Source: Monoplex corrugatus | Taxonomy: Eukaryota > Mollusca > Gastropoda > Littorinimorpha > Ranellidae | Assembly: GCA_030674185.1 (NCBI GenBank) | Contig: CM060312.1 | Coordinates: 34,719,362 to 34,783,361, forward strand | Reading direction: 5' to 3' | Length of the DNA: 64,000 nt | Shown here: in pieces, positions 10,988 through 23,499 of the stretch | Layout of the letters: each line of letters starts with the position of its first letter | Numbering within the stretch: position 1 is the stretch's first letter | Translations under genes and position numbers: made by a program | Notes under the pieces: model-generated | Told to the model about the DNA's origin: nothing | The model's input: only the letters and a program-made list of their open reading frames with translations | Database searches by the model: none

Positions 10988-11080
10988 CACAACCTTATTA
11001 GTATTAATTATTGAACACATCTGAATTGTGTGTTCTACGCAAAGACCCATCAAGAAGAGCCATGGCCTATAATGTGTTGA

Positions 11081-11084
<4 letters not shown>

Positions 11085-11136
<52 letters not shown>
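11085..11136. repeat. (CT)n microsatellite
   Basis: About 50 bases of perfect CT. Confidence 0.95.
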
Positions 11137-11139
<3 letters not shown>

Positions 11140-11227
11140 CCACAAGCTCCTCCCTCTTCCGCCTTCTCAGGTGGTAGGTCCACTTTGGCAAGCCATTTAA
11201 AAGAAAAACCTGACCCAAAAAAGGTGT

Positions 11228-11800
11228 GTGTGTGGGGGGGGGGGGGGGGACGGGTGAAAAAGAAAAGAAAACACGTCGCCCCAGAGCAGAACAAAACCAA
11301 TGGGAGAGTGGGGTGGGGGTGAGGAAGGTCCCCCACATAGCAGCACTCCTGAGAGTGCCCCCCAGGGGAGTGCCGCCACTCTCCACCCTACACTCACCAC
11401 CCTGTCTTAATCCCAGACCTAAACCCTCTAAGCAGGAGAAAAAACCGTCCCCCCTGGATAAATTAAAATCGTCCCCCCCCCCCCCCACACAAAAAAAAGC
11501 CTCGTAAACCCCACCCCAGCGCGGCTACCTTCCTCTCTCGTATTCCCCACTACTATACTATCCCTACACGTACACCCCAGTTTAAATACTAAAAAAAATA
11601 GTCCACGCCCACCCTTCCACCCCCATTTACCCCCCAAGCCCCTAAATCTCCGCCCCTAAACCTCGAAGTAAAAGGAAAAAACAGACGAAAAGAAAAAAGA
11701 AAAAAAGTCCACTTTCCCTTCCACTCTACCTCCCCCCCCCCCCTCCAAATAGAGAAAAAAAAGAACGAGTGTGTGTGTGTGGGGGGGGGGGGGGTTGGAA
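11228..11800. repeat. Cluster of G- and C-homopolymer runs
   Basis: Runs occur at about 11233-11249 (G), 11474-11487 (C), 11734-11746 (C) and 11781-11795 (G, after a (GT)n stub). The intervening DNA is C-rich on the plus strand (CCCC, CCACC). Frames here are Gly/Pro polymers. Confidence 0.85.
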
Positions 11801-12244
11801 AAAAGGCTTAGCGTCACAGGAATACAAGAACGGTGGGACAACGATTGTGGTGGAGATGGAATTAGTCGTGGTGGGTGGAAGGAGAGAGATATATATACAG
11901 AGTCGGGGAGATGGTGAAAGGGTAAAAAAAACCCGAGTTATGAAAAATAAATAAATAAATAAGAAAGAAAGAAAGAAACAGAGAGAGGGAGGGAGGAACA
12001 GTGAAAGGACCCAGTGGGGCAAGACTAAGACCCTTTGTCCAAGGGAAAACAGCGCCGGCCTTTGTCCAGCACCTTTAGTTCACGCCCGCATTTTCGACTA
12101 ATGTGATGCGACCTATCCATAGCCGCTTTGTGTACAGAGCGGAAGACGCAGCCCTAACTCATTTTTTGTTTTCTTTTCTTTTGTTTAAGGTTGTTTAAGG
12201 TTGTTTAAGGTTGTTTTTGTTTTGTTTTGTTTTGTTTTGTTTTG
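11801..12244. other. Spacer with short simple repeats
   Basis: Contains (AAAT)4 with (GAAA)n near 11945-11980, three 'ggttgtttaa' units (12188-12213) and (TTTTG)n (12217-12246). No gene. Confidence 0.7.
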
Positions 12245-12850
<606 letters not shown>

Positions 12851-13009
12851 AGAAAAAAATACAGGGGCAAACAGAGAGGGGAGGGGGGGGGGGGGGGCAA
12901 GGAAAAAGAGGACCGTCAGACGTGGAGATTTATCTTGTATCCATGCAATCTACGTCTCGATGGAGAGGTGGGGGAACGAAGAAGAGAAAAAAAGCTAGTG
13001 GGGGAAGGA
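12851..13009. other. Spacer with poly-G run
   Basis: A G-run lies at about 12881-12898. No gene. Confidence 0.7.
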
Positions 13010-13500
13010 AGGAGGAAATCGAAAGAGAGACAGATGTAAGTATACAGGTATGTACACCACCCCTACACCCACCCCCTCCTTTCTCAACCGCTCCCGAGGA
13101 AGAGAAAAGGAGAAGGGGAAAATCATAGACGGGTAGAAAAGACGCTCATCTTCTAGGGAGAAGATAAGTGAAGAGAATGACAGGAAGATAGACAAGACAG
13201 AGATTCACACACACACACATGAACAGAGAGAGAGAGAGAGGGGGGGAGAGAGAAGCAGATAGGAAGAGGGGGAAGGAGAGAGAAAGAGATGCTGAGAGAC
13301 AGACAGACAGGAAGAGGGGGATTTGGAGAGAGAAAGAAAGATACAGAGAGACAAGAGACAGAGAGATGGAGACAGAGAGACAGGGAGAGAGAGAAGACAG
13401 AAAAAGAGACAAAGAGAAGGAAATCAGTAAAAAGGAGAAATATAGACAGACAGACAGACAGACAGACGAGAAAGAGACTTGAAAAAGACAGACAACAGAA
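13010..13500. repeat. GA-rich and (CAGA)n low-complexity region
   Basis: Long GAGA, GGGGA and AGACAGAC stretches, with (CAGA)n at 13445-13468. The 120- and 161-codon minus frames (Ser/Leu/Cys) and the Arg/Glu plus frames are repeat translations. Confidence 0.85.
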
Positions 13501-13933
13501 ATAGACAAAGACAGACAAGATAAGCAGATCAGAGTGATCTTTAATCCTCCACTCCGACAGGATAAAAATGACAGATACTGAGACAGGAAGATTCTTACTG
13601 GAACATAAAAAAATCCACCTCCACCTTATTAGTAGCAATACTAATCAGTAGGCAAAGTGACACCCAAGCACTAGCTCATCTGTCATAGTCCGCTATAGAA
13701 AAGGAGAAAGAAGGGGCACGGAGGCGGGGGGAGGGGGAGGAGGGAGTGGAGAGAGAAACAACGAGAGAATGAGTAAGACAGCAGGCGAGAGAAGTAGGCA
13801 GAGACAGACACAGGGAGAGAAGTACATGTAGCATATTATTAATGTTAACTAGTACGAGACAAAACAAAAAGTGAGAGTTTTTCATACTGTTGCTTCATTT
13901 GGGATGGACGATGGGCGAGAGAGACTGGGGAAA

Positions 13934-13936
<3 letters not shown>

Positions 13937-13978
<42 letters not shown>
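13937..13978. repeat. (GA)n microsatellite
   Basis: About 40 bases of perfect GA. Confidence 0.95.
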
Positions 13979-13980
<2 letters not shown>

Positions 13981-14100
13981 CAGAGACTACAGACAGACAA
14001 AATCTGCAGAGATTTCATACTTTTACATCAATACTACAGGCGAAACATTAACGTGCTGACTGATAAGCAGGTACACACGCGTGCCAACGCGCACACACTC

Positions 14101-14433
14101 ACCCCCCCCCCCCCCCACAAAATGCACAGACATACAGCCAAACTACCTAGGACCACATAACTAATCCCCCATTCCTATCACAGCCCACAAGAAAGACAAA
14201 AGAATGTCCAAGACATGTGAGGAGAAAAGAGAGTGGGATGGAACAGACAATCTGAAATACAGATACTCAACATAACTAATTGCGTAATTATTCCCTCGTA
14301 AAGACATGGGAATCAACAACAGTTGAAACCATCGACTGTTGTGTCGACTTATCGCAAACCAATCAGTCTCACAGCCATCTCTTGAATCTTGTGGCAAATG
14401 TATTTCGAGACCCCCCCCCCCCCCCCCCCCCCC
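14101..14433. repeat. Two poly-C runs with spacer
   Basis: C-runs lie at about 14101-14116 and 14411-14433 (about 23 C). The intervening sequence and the flank at 14540-14650 share short near-identical strings ('acatctctaatccc' / 'acatatctaatccc' and 'gaatgtccaagac' / 'gaatatctgagac'). This suggests an old local duplication of about 380 bp. Confidence 0.6.
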
Positions 14434-14689
14434 ACATCTCACAAGAAAGGTGAGGGATTGTGTCGAGGAAAAACAAAAACAAAAAACTAAGAAAAGGGCA
14501 TATAGTACAGACACACAACAGACATATAGACAAAACACCCGAAAAGACTACATATCTAATCCCTCATTCCTCCTACACCACGTCAAAACAGACAAGAGAA
14601 TATCTGAGACTAGAGGGAGAAATGTGAGAAAGGGGGACAACCCAAAGTACAGACAATGTCAATAACGTCGCGTCGACAGTGACTCCAAT

Positions 14690-15394
14690 TTGTTCATTTT
14701 GCTTTGTTTTGTTTTCTTCTTTTCCTTTTTCTTCTTTTTTCTTTTCTTTTCTTTTGTTGATTTTTTTTCATGGTGGTGGAGGGATGGGAGATAAGAGTAT
14801 GCATCTGCTTTTTCTCCCATCTTCTGTCCTTTCGTTTTAATACGTGTTAACAATTGCAGATATGTAAATTGACCCGTGTCCTATTATCTGCACCGTTGGA
14901 AAATAGTTTCATTTCATTTGTTTTGCGATAGACTAACTTCATTCAGGAAAATACCCCATCAGCAAATATCCATAGCGGTATGTGTGCGTTCACAGAATGA
15001 ATCATTTATTAACGGAAATACCATACCAGCAAGTCTCTACAACATGTAAGCAAAACAAGGACCACATAGCAGCCACGATGGGACCCAACGCGTCGCAAAC
15101 GAAATGGGAGTCATGAAAGAGAACACAGGAGAAGAAAAACCGGATAACAAGACAATAAGAAGATGAGGCCCTCCCTCTATCACCCCTATCTCCTTTCTCC
15201 CTCCTCCTGTCTATCCTAAGCCGGATCGCAGCTAAAGTTGGCTTTAGCCCTGAAATGATCACGCATAGATCAGATCGATGGACTGATCGATGGAAGAGAG
15301 CTTTATAAAGGTGCTGGACGCATGCAGTAGTAGCAGGGACAGCCACGGCAAAAGTCCGTGATTGTCTCTGATGTACGTCGCTTGCTACTGTCCC
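14690..15394. other. Spacer without supported gene
   Basis: A 157-codon minus-strand frame (15002-15475) is the longest non-repetitive frame in this stretch. It shows no domain I recognise, lacks splice context and ends in the CCACC minisatellite, so I leave it uncalled. Confidence 0.4.
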
Positions 15395-15505
15395 TTCTCT
15401 TCCACCATCACCATCCCCAACCCCACCACCACTATTCCACACCGTCCATATCTGTTCTGACACCACTACCCTCACCTTCCATGACTAATTCCCACACCAG
15501 AAACC
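15395..15505 (+). repeat. CCACC/CACCCTCACC minisatellite, left part
   Basis: Degenerate units of about 35-45 bp, such as 'accctcaccttccatgact' and 'aattcccacacc'. The same unit type resumes at 15725 after an R2 copy. Confidence 0.65.
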
Positions 15506-15531
15506 TCACTGTCCACTGCGATTTTAGTCCT

Positions 15532-15720
15532 TTTCTCCCACTGAACGAAGCAACAGGGATTTTTTTTTAGTCTTTTTCTCCTAATTTTTGTATTTGATGT
15601 TTATTCGTTTGTGAAAATACATTTACGCTTGACAAAGGCCAGTTGGCCGAAAATTCGCGCCTCTCTTTGATTGTATTAAACACGCGTTCCGATTTTTTTT
15701 TCGCGTTTTTTTGTGGCTCA
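15532..15720 (+). repeat. Repeat family R2, copy b
   Basis: The blocks are in the family order: 'gaacgaagcaacaggga', 'ctcctaatttttgtattt', core 15627-15652 (GCTTGAC AAA, GGCC-AGTT-GGCC, GAAA), 'gattgtattaaacacgcg', then a T-rich tail. It interrupts a minisatellite, so it is a real insertion with both ends visible. Confidence 0.75.
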
Positions 15721-15724
15721 CTGT

Positions 15725-15905
15725 CCGCGTCTAATTCCCACATCATCACCCTCACCGTTCATGTCCATTCCAACACCACCACCCTCACCTTCCATATCTA
15801 CTTCCCACACCACCACTCTCACCACCCATGTCTAATCGCGATACCATCACCCTCACCGTCCATATCTAATTCTCCACACCACCACCACCCTCACCGTCTA
15901 ATGTC
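15725..15905 (+). repeat. CCACC/CACCCTCACC minisatellite, right part
   Basis: About five degenerate units ('tctaattcccacaccacca', 'ccctcaccgtccatat'). The array continues the units found before the R2 insertion. Confidence 0.7.
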
Positions 15906-16208
15906 CACATGCACATATACACGCATGCACATATACACGCAAACGCATATACACCCTCCGACCGCAGTCAAAACATTCCGCTGGTCACTCACCAGACTAA
16001 ATTCATTACAATGTGAAATTTTGATTTCATCCAATCTGAGATAATTCTTTGTGTTTTTATTTTTATTATATTTATGTCTAATTTCACTTCTCATTTCTTT
16101 TAGCTCAAGCAGAGCGGGGAATATTTTCTTACAATAATCTCCATTTTTCTGCATAGGTGATCGTAATATTCTGAAGCCATAATTGCACACACACAAAAAG
16201 TGTAAAAA

Positions 16209-16262
16209 CAGATAATACATATTATGGTAATCACAGATAATACATATTACGGTAATCACAAT
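16209..16262. repeat. 27-bp tandem duplication
   Basis: Two near-identical units of 'cagataatacatattatggtaatca' type. Confidence 0.9.
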
Positions 16263-16638
16263 AGGAAAAAAATATGTTGGTAAAAATGATCATTGTGACC
16301 ATGTTCGTCATAACTGATGAAAAATAACGCATTCAGTAGGATCTAAATTCAACAGAGTATGCACCGCATACCATACGTTTTACAATAGTGTTGTTTTCAA
16401 GTTTTCTTTAAAATGCCCAAAACAACATTCAAAATTAAAAACACAGGAAAATACACTTGTCCTTTGAAAATTACAACTTCCACAGAAAAATTCAAAATGT
16501 TCCTTCGTTCTCTCTTGAGAGTGCTGTTGATATTGTGGGTTTTTCGTATATTTGTAATATATTACAATACTTTATATAATCTCCGGAAGCCTGGCCTTAT
16601 TGAATACATTTTTTTTTCAGACACACACATTCTCCCCT
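16263..16638. other. A/T-rich spacer
   Basis: No gene. A 168-codon plus frame (16413-16919) crosses this spacer and the CA array and lacks any recognisable domain. Confidence 0.5.

Positions 16639-16697
<59 letters not shown>
16639..16697. repeat. (CA)n microsatellite
   Basis: About 55 bases of perfect CA. Confidence 0.95.
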
Positions 16698-16701
<4 letters not shown>

Positions 16702-17009
16702 GGGAGGAAGGAAGGAGGAGAGAGGGGGGAAGAAGGACAGCGCAAATAATTACCCCTCCGGCATCCATCTATCATGCAAAGCACGCTACCGGTCACAGTG
16801 ATAGAGTGTCATGTATGCAGGGGCCAAATGGTCTTGACCCGGGGTCCAGAAGGCGATTTGATCTCAGCGTTTGGTCAATCAAAGTGTTCACTAAATGCCT
16901 TCCGTCCATCGCAGCGTGATCTGAACACAAGTTTCGCCTGGCGGCGTTTGTCAAGTTTGTTTGTTCGGATGACTTGTTTACTTACCTTTTTGTTTGTTTT
17001 TATCTGTTT

Positions 17010-17010
17010 G

Positions 17011-17071
<61 letters not shown>

Positions 17072-17262
17072 TCTCTCTCTGTAATACCAACGAACACTGT
17101 AACTTTGGTTGGTTGGATGTCTTTTTTTTTTAGCGTGTGTGTGTGTGTGTGTGTGTTTTTTTTTTTAAACCCTCGTGTGTGTTTGTGTGCGTGTGTATGT
17201 GTGCGTGTCTCTTTGCGTATGTGCACGTGCGTGAGTGTGTGTGCATGCGTGTGCGTGTAATA
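17010..17262. repeat. (CT)n then (GT)n tracts
   Basis: (CT)n at 17012-17080 with small breaks, a short unique piece, then (GT)n at 17134-17155 and degenerate GT/GC to 17260. Confidence 0.9.
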
Positions 17263-18077
17263 CTGACAAGCTACTGCAAGTTTATCCTGTTAATAAAGTC
17301 AACGTTGATGACAGCACCATCGGGAACGTGTCATTGTCGTTTTACATTCATCTTAAATTCTTGACTTAATTTTTTGTTGTTGAATATAACAAGAAAGAAA
17401 AAACACGAAAAATAGAATAGAAAAGAAAAAGAACAGGGACAAAAAAAGAAACAACGGTGAAATTTATCATTATGCAGGTACACATGTTCATTCACAATCC
17501 TTTATTTTTGTTGTTTTTTTGTTTGTTGTTTTTTGTGTGTGGGGTTTTCTGTTTTTGTTTGTTTTTCGGTTTGTTTCTGAGAAGTTTTGCTAAGTTTTCA
17601 GGCTTTTCAATTATTTTTGAAAATAAATGCTAGTTATCAACTGCACAGAGAACTGATGCATACAATATGTAACTTTTCAGATTCAAATAATTTTTTCATA
17701 CCAACGACTGAAATCATAGCATTACGTTAAAGCACAATACTTGACAGTTTTAGTGACTGAATACAATGACAAAAATTAACCACCACCACCATCCAAACTG
17801 GAAAATGGGAAAAACTGAAAAACTACTGACAAAAAAAATTAATAAATACATAAATGTGGATAATGTGGACAGAAAAGAACAGATTTACATTAATACACTC
17901 TGATTCAAATGTAGCATACAAGTGAAACATGACAGAATTATTAAAAACTGTATTTCACAATATAACTTCTGATTTCAACGTGATTTTAAAATGGTCATTT
18001 GAAATGGAAAATGGCCAGTGAAGCATTTGTTTACTGTATTTTACAACAACAAGGCAAGTTTACTATATTTTACAATA
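17263..18077. other. A/T-rich spacer
   Basis: T- and TTG-rich (17490-17580). A local direct repeat of about 70 bp with imperfect match ('aaatggtcatttgaa.tg.aaaatgg.cag') occurs at 17988-18025 and again at 18235-18268. No gene. Confidence 0.5.
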
Positions 18078-18200
18078 ACAAGAAGACAGGCGCCTGTCTT
18101 GTCTGGTTATATTAAATACGTGTTCTGATTCTATTTCCGTGGTTTTCTTGTTCCTGGTTGCTTGAACAAGGGCAGTCGAACTTCTTTTGGATTTATAATG
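18078..18200 (+). repeat. Repeat family R2, copy c (3' part)
   Basis: Starts within the family at 'gcgcctgtcttgtctggtt' and runs through 'attaaatacgtgttctgat' to 'gcttgaacaagggcagtcg'. The GGCC stem core is missing, so the copy is truncated at its 5' side. Confidence 0.7.
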
Positions 18201-19424
18201 TAATTTACAATACTTTTGATTTTAATGTGATTTCAAAATGGTCATTTGAAGTGAAAAATGGTCAGCAATGTTTGTTTATATTCTAACCAAATCATGAAAT
18301 GTGCACCAAGCTTGACGAGAATAAAGATCATTCCCGCTTCTTAAACTAACACTGATAATCTATGGACAGACGATGAGCAATAATGGAGATAGCAGCAAAA
18401 TGCAATGACCATGAATTCAGTACATCATAGATGGACAATCACTAAGCCTGTGATCCTGTGATTATGTTATTTTCCTTAAAACAAATTATGTGGGTGGAAG
18501 GAAAGATTTGATGATAATACTCATCTCCACAAACCTTTTACCTTAACATGCCGTTAATGCTTTTCTATGACAGAAAGGCACTACAGTGAAGTTGTCCACC
18601 ACTTGCACTTCGAATAAAATGCAAAAACGTACTCTGAAACTGTCTACTACTTACTTTAAAAACACGTCTAAATTATTAACAATAATAATCATTATAAACT
18701 ATTCATGGACACAATTCTGAACATAAATTATCAGTAGAACTGAGCAAATTTAGATTAATAAATTTCGTTCTAAGACATTTTCACTTACAAAGGGTTCACT
18801 TTTCCATTATCAATAGCGCATGCCAGACCTTATATTCCTATTGAAAATATCAGGCCTAACAGTTAAATTAAGCACACAAACACAAAAGTCATGCATTCAC
18901 ATCATTTTTACAGGCTATCCAAATTCACAATCATATTATAACTTTTCCATTTGTACTTTCCGTAATTATGTTAATTCATTTATTTACTTATCTTGTTACT
19001 GATCAACTGATTCATTTCCATACTGTCGTATTTCGAGCGGCTCTCTCTCTCTCTCTCTCTCTCCCTCTCCCCCCTCCTTTTTCTTCTCATTTTCAGTTTT
19101 AACAAGCGTTTAATTATTTCTCCTTTTTCTTCCATTTTTCATTACAAGTATTCATTCAGTCACGTTTTCTTAATACGTTAAACACACAATACGAAACACA
19201 ATACGAAACACAACAACACAACACGAATTGGTCATCACTGTGATTAAAAATGTCCTGGCCATTTACAGCCATATCGGAGGACACAGAACTAGACGCCACA
19301 GCAGGCAGACAAGCCGACTGCACGAGGGAGTGGGTACGAGAGCGAGCGAGAGAGAGAGAAAGAGAGATATGCTTTTTTTTTTTTTTTTAATACCTGGCAA
19401 CGGACGGGGAGGGCTGGAACGCAT
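18201..19424. other. A/T-rich spacer with small simple repeats
   Basis: (CT)n at 19041-19063, three 'acaatacgaaac' units near 19187-19215, and an 18-T run at 19371-19388. No gene supported. Confidence 0.5.
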
Positions 19425-19520
19425 CACCAATGGCGCTCAGCGCAGCCAATCAGCGATCGCCTCTTGCCGGCGCATGCGTTCCAGAGACCTTGAGGCGGCC
19501 GCGGCACGGAAACAGGAAAG
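19425..19520. promoter_or_regulatory. GC-rich, CCAAT/NRF1-like promoter patch
   Basis: Within 55 bases there are two CCAAT boxes (19427-19431 and 19446-19450) and a gcgcatgcgt palindrome-like site (19470-19479). That site is one base from the NRF1 core GCGCATGCGC. The patch is CpG-rich (gcgatcgc, gcggccgcgg) against an A/T-rich or simple-repeat background. It lacks a TATA box. No downstream exon could be recognised on either strand, so direction and target are unknown. Confidence 0.4.
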
Positions 19521-19675
19521 ACCCACCTGTTGAGCTGACTAACCAACCTCCCTTCTTCCTTCCTTCTCTTGTCTTCGTCTCCCTTCTTCTTCTCTTCTTC
19601 CCTCTCTTCTCCTCACGGCTGTTGCTGTCCGTCAAGGCTGTACTGTCGATTCCAGTAGTTCTAGACACGATTTGT

Positions 19676-19679
<4 letters not shown>

Positions 19680-19731
<52 letters not shown>
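19680..19731. repeat. (CA)n microsatellite
   Basis: About 50 bases of perfect CA. Confidence 0.95.
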
Positions 19732-19734
<3 letters not shown>

Positions 19735-21092
19735 CTTTCCATTTTCGATTGAGTTGCTGAAAACCTGCCCTTCCTCTCCCTCGCTCGTCCTTCCTTTTAC
19801 CAGTGAAAAAAAAAAAAAAGAAAAAAACGTTCGAAATGGGTTTTTCCTGTTCATGTCCGACACTGGTACCCACAAATATCACATCTGACGCGGTCATTCC
19901 TCTTTCAATATTTCTCTTTCATTTTTGTCTTGTTCTTGATTGTACAAGGGCGTCTGACCAAGAAAATTCAGATTAGCCGACATACAGAGATCAATGTTGC
20001 TTTGTGTGTGTGAGTGTGGTGTGTGTGTTTTTCCCCGGACTGTCAATGTCCTGCCGATGAAACTTAAGTTTCAAATTTAAGTCACTTTGCGAATGTTTAT
20101 CCTTGTGTCGGCTGTTCCACAAATCAACCGTCATTCCGATTTGCTGTCAGCACTGAATTGATTTAGCGCTGTCCACGGTCTCGATTCCATTGCCATTTCA
20201 ATGTCCACTAAGTTTAAGAAGTCTTGCTTCTTGCCGTTCTTTTTATTAATCTGGTTCTCGACAACCTTTTTGTTCAGTTCGATCAGATCCCAGTCCACAT
20301 ATTTAAAACCCATAACTCACCAGACCTGAATCTAACACCTGAGCGTAACTGATTGCGTCAACTTATAATCTGCCTCCTGCACTGACCTTAAATGAATAGA
20401 TCGCTGGCAGAGGTCAAGAGAAGAACATATATCGGCGATTGAAACCATAGTCACAGGAGGCGGCACATTTTTTCCCCACCGAGTCAAGACAACGATTAAT
20501 TCTACTGACTGAAAACAAGCAGCGGATTTGACCGTTTCATTCCCTTAACCTACCCACCAGCTTCCTGAAAGAAGTGGCAATGCGGCCACTGATAGTCATT
20601 CTCTTTTTAAAAGAGCGAGTAAAATGATTAGGGTACGGTGGACTAAGTGTAGTAAGCATATACGGTAAGTCTGCTGCAGTCTATTTGGCATAGTCCATCA
20701 GAGGATATATAAATAAGTAGAATTGCTGCGGTCTCTGTCTAGCATTGTCTATCAGACGATTGTGATGGGTTATCTGCAGTCTCTCTGGCACTGTGGATCC
20801 GAGTCATTCGTGTCCGGCCTCACTGTCATAAAATGACCATGCAGTCTACTCGAGCTTGCTTCGCTCGGCTGTCTGCTCAGCGTCCGCTGCTGGCGTTAGT
20901 CTCCAAGCTCTGGTCACCACATCAAATACCATGTGCACAGTAGGCCTGTAGTCTTCGATGGTGGCACCAGACCTAACCTCTAACTGTACATGCACATACT
21001 CGCTGTCGTTTCCATGTCAACGGACAGGCCAGTAACGGGCAATAACACAGTCATAACGTATATATATCTGAGATGGCGAGACGACGATGATG
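19732..21092. other. Spacer, with doubtful family P scrap
   Basis: The string 'acccaccagcttcctgaaa' near 20551-20569 resembles the centre of family P, but termini are missing. The rest has no supported gene. Confidence 0.4.
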
Positions 21093-21093
21093 G

Positions 21094-21163
<70 letters not shown>

Positions 21164-21165
21164 AC
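21093..21165. repeat. (CT)n microsatellite
   Basis: About 70 bases of CT with two small CC breaks. Confidence 0.95.
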
Positions 21166-23274
21166 CACAATATTCCGCACTGAACACTTGAATCAGAACA
21201 GTCAATACTAACACGTTCAGATCACAGGTCTGTGAAGACAAGACGTAGGTAATTTGCTTTCTTTCTCCTTCATCTTTTCTGTCTTTCTGTTTGTCTGTCT
21301 GTCTTTCCTTTTCCGTTCTCTCTCTTCTTGTTGCTAACTAGTATACATCAAACAAAATTGACGAGAAGCATTACCAGCTCAGTCACTTGAATGTCTCCAA
21401 TGTGTAATCTGACGTCTTCACATCAAATGCTCACGTTACTCAACACTCTCTTCGGCTAACCACTGATGAAGAAACAGGAAGCACCGTTGTCGACGCCATT
21501 TCTGATTATATACTAAAAGTCACTGTCGCAAAGACTGAAGTTTTTCGATCAACAATGTCGTAATACACGCTAAAAGACAATGTGTTGCAATAAATATAAA
21601 AAATGATAAAACCGTTAAAACTGAAAGCCGAAAAGCACAAGATAAAATGCAAAGCCCAAGTAAGTACCGAATGACGAAGCTAAACTGTTATAGTATACTA
21701 ATCATCGGAAGGCAAAATGAAGAGGCAACAAAATTTTGCCTAAATGCGTTCAAAAACGGAAGCAGAGTCCCCCGCAGATGCCAAAAGAAAACGTGTAATT
21801 ATCAACAATAGTTTTCATCGGTACTTCTTGAAAAGAACCTGGCACAATACTCAGATCACAATCTTCAAATCCAAAACGTAGAGGTAACAAAATGTAACAA
21901 AGCGTAGAAACAAAGTAGACTGCCCCCGATGATACTGCAAGGAAACGCCCAACATGCTTAATGACGCTTGCATTTTTTTTTTTTTTTTTTTTTTAAGTGC
22001 TACTTGCAAAGGAACGACTAGGCTACCAATCTGATATCATACCGTGGTAAAGATAAATGTAGCGGATAGCAATGGTATTAAGCGTTCAAAAACAAAATAC
22101 TGCCATACTAACAGCGAAAGTTAGAATAAAGTAATGAGGCCTTTGCTAAAGAATTCAGTCTGTCGTAGGCACTAACAAACAGGCGGCGGATCATAAGAAC
22201 GCTGGTCACCCAAATGTAGAAGGCTAACTATTCAAATAAAACTGGAATGTCCAAACACCAGGACACTTCAGTCAGCAACTCAACTAACGTTAACAGTACA
22301 CGGGCGAAGTTGTATAGATCTGAAATCGCAACGCTGGAAGCCTAAAACAAATCTAGCAACCAACTCAGAGAATAAAAGAAAGGTCCAAATGCGACGAGGC
22401 TTTCGTCAGCCACTCCAACTCAAAAATAGGACCAAGGCGCTGGCAGATCTCACATCATGGTAAACATGATAGTCGACAGAAGTTGGCTGTGGGTGAACAT
22501 GGAGAAAGGTTCCCGGTAGATCAGGTTTGTCGGTAGAACAGACTTGAAGGAGGAACCGGACTCTTGAGTAGAACAGGACTGTCGGCAGAACCGGATTCTC
22601 AACAAAAGCAAGATTGTGAGCAAAACATTTTCAGCAGAAGACGATAATGGAAAAGGCTCTGGCACCGGTGCAATCAAGTCAAGTCAGTCAGTCTGTCAGA
22701 CGACAGAGAGCCAGAGCGTGGAGCAGTGGCCAACAACACACAGCAGTCAGAGACAGCAAGGGAAAGGTGTGGAGTGACCAACGGACAGCCAGCAAGTAAC
22801 CAGCACTGGCCGTCAGACGCCTGGCTAAATACATACCACTATGACAGCACTGACCAGCACCACCACCACCACCACTTTCCCCATTCTCCACCCCCTTCAA
22901 ACCTCCCCCTCCCCCCCTTATTACCACTTCCACCATACGCCATCTTCGCTGGCTGCAGTAGCGGTGTTACACCATAGCTTACAGTCTGCTTGGCCTGTTC
23001 CTTGTCACTTTTCTGGCCTCTGACATCTACAGGTCAGGTAACTTGGCTCAGAGAATTTGAGACAATTCAGTCAGGTAAGCTGTGAAAATTTAAGACTTTG
23101 AAACGAGATACACTCAGGTAGCACGTACTCATGTATTTGTCACAAAGCCACAGAACAGAGGTATGACACATACTATTTAAGATATGGACCAACAGTTAAT
23201 AATGACTTTACATATCACATTATCATCGACAACACCAATAGTGATATAATACATAAGACGTAAACTCTTTCAGG
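21166..23274. other. Long unique-looking spacer
   Basis: A 20-T run lies at about 21975-21994. The plus-strand frame 22726-22977 (83 codons, with six His and a Pro-rich end) has a reasonable composition but no recognised domain, splice sites or conservation evidence. The segment 22500-22625 repeats 'agaac.ggactgtcgg.agaaccgg'-like strings, suggesting a decayed tandem repeat. Confidence 0.4.
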
Positions 23275-23470
23275 AACCAAAAATACACAAAAACGAATAA
23301 GAACACGTATTCAACAAAACAAAACAGGACAGTCGCAAATCTTCGGTCAACTGGCCTTTGTCAGGCTTACACAAAAGACAAAACAAAGAACAAGTGCACA
23401 AACTTAAGTGGAAGAAAACAGTTTACAAGACTTCCCTGACGTTGCGTTGAGCAGAAGTATAATATCTAAG
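23275..23470 (-). repeat. Repeat family R2, copy d
   Basis: Minus-strand order: 'acgcaacgtcagggaagt', core 23340-23366 (CCTGAC AAA GGCCAGTTGACC GAAG), 'cgactgtcctgttttgttt' and 'gaatacgtgttcttatt'. The core stem has one changed pair relative to copies a and b. Confidence 0.7.
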
Positions 23471-23499
23471 TGCGATGAATCCCTCCACAATGAACTCCA

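Noticed and set aside
10286..11488. 400-codon minus-strand reading frame
   Set aside because: It is an open run through a CA array, a 33-bp satellite and a CT array. Composition is Cys/Val/Phe/Leu repeat, all three frames stay open over the satellite, and no domain is visible.
15002..15475. 157-codon minus-strand frame
   Set aside because: Part is unique, but the N-terminal end is the CCACC minisatellite and no protein family is recognisable.
20538..20575. A tenth family P copy
   Set aside because: Only about 20 central bases match and neither terminus nor TTAA boundary is present, so it is too weak to list as an element.
22726..22977. His/Pro-rich 83-codon plus frame
   Set aside because: The His and Pro runs come from CAC and CCC simple sequence, and there is no start, splice or domain support.
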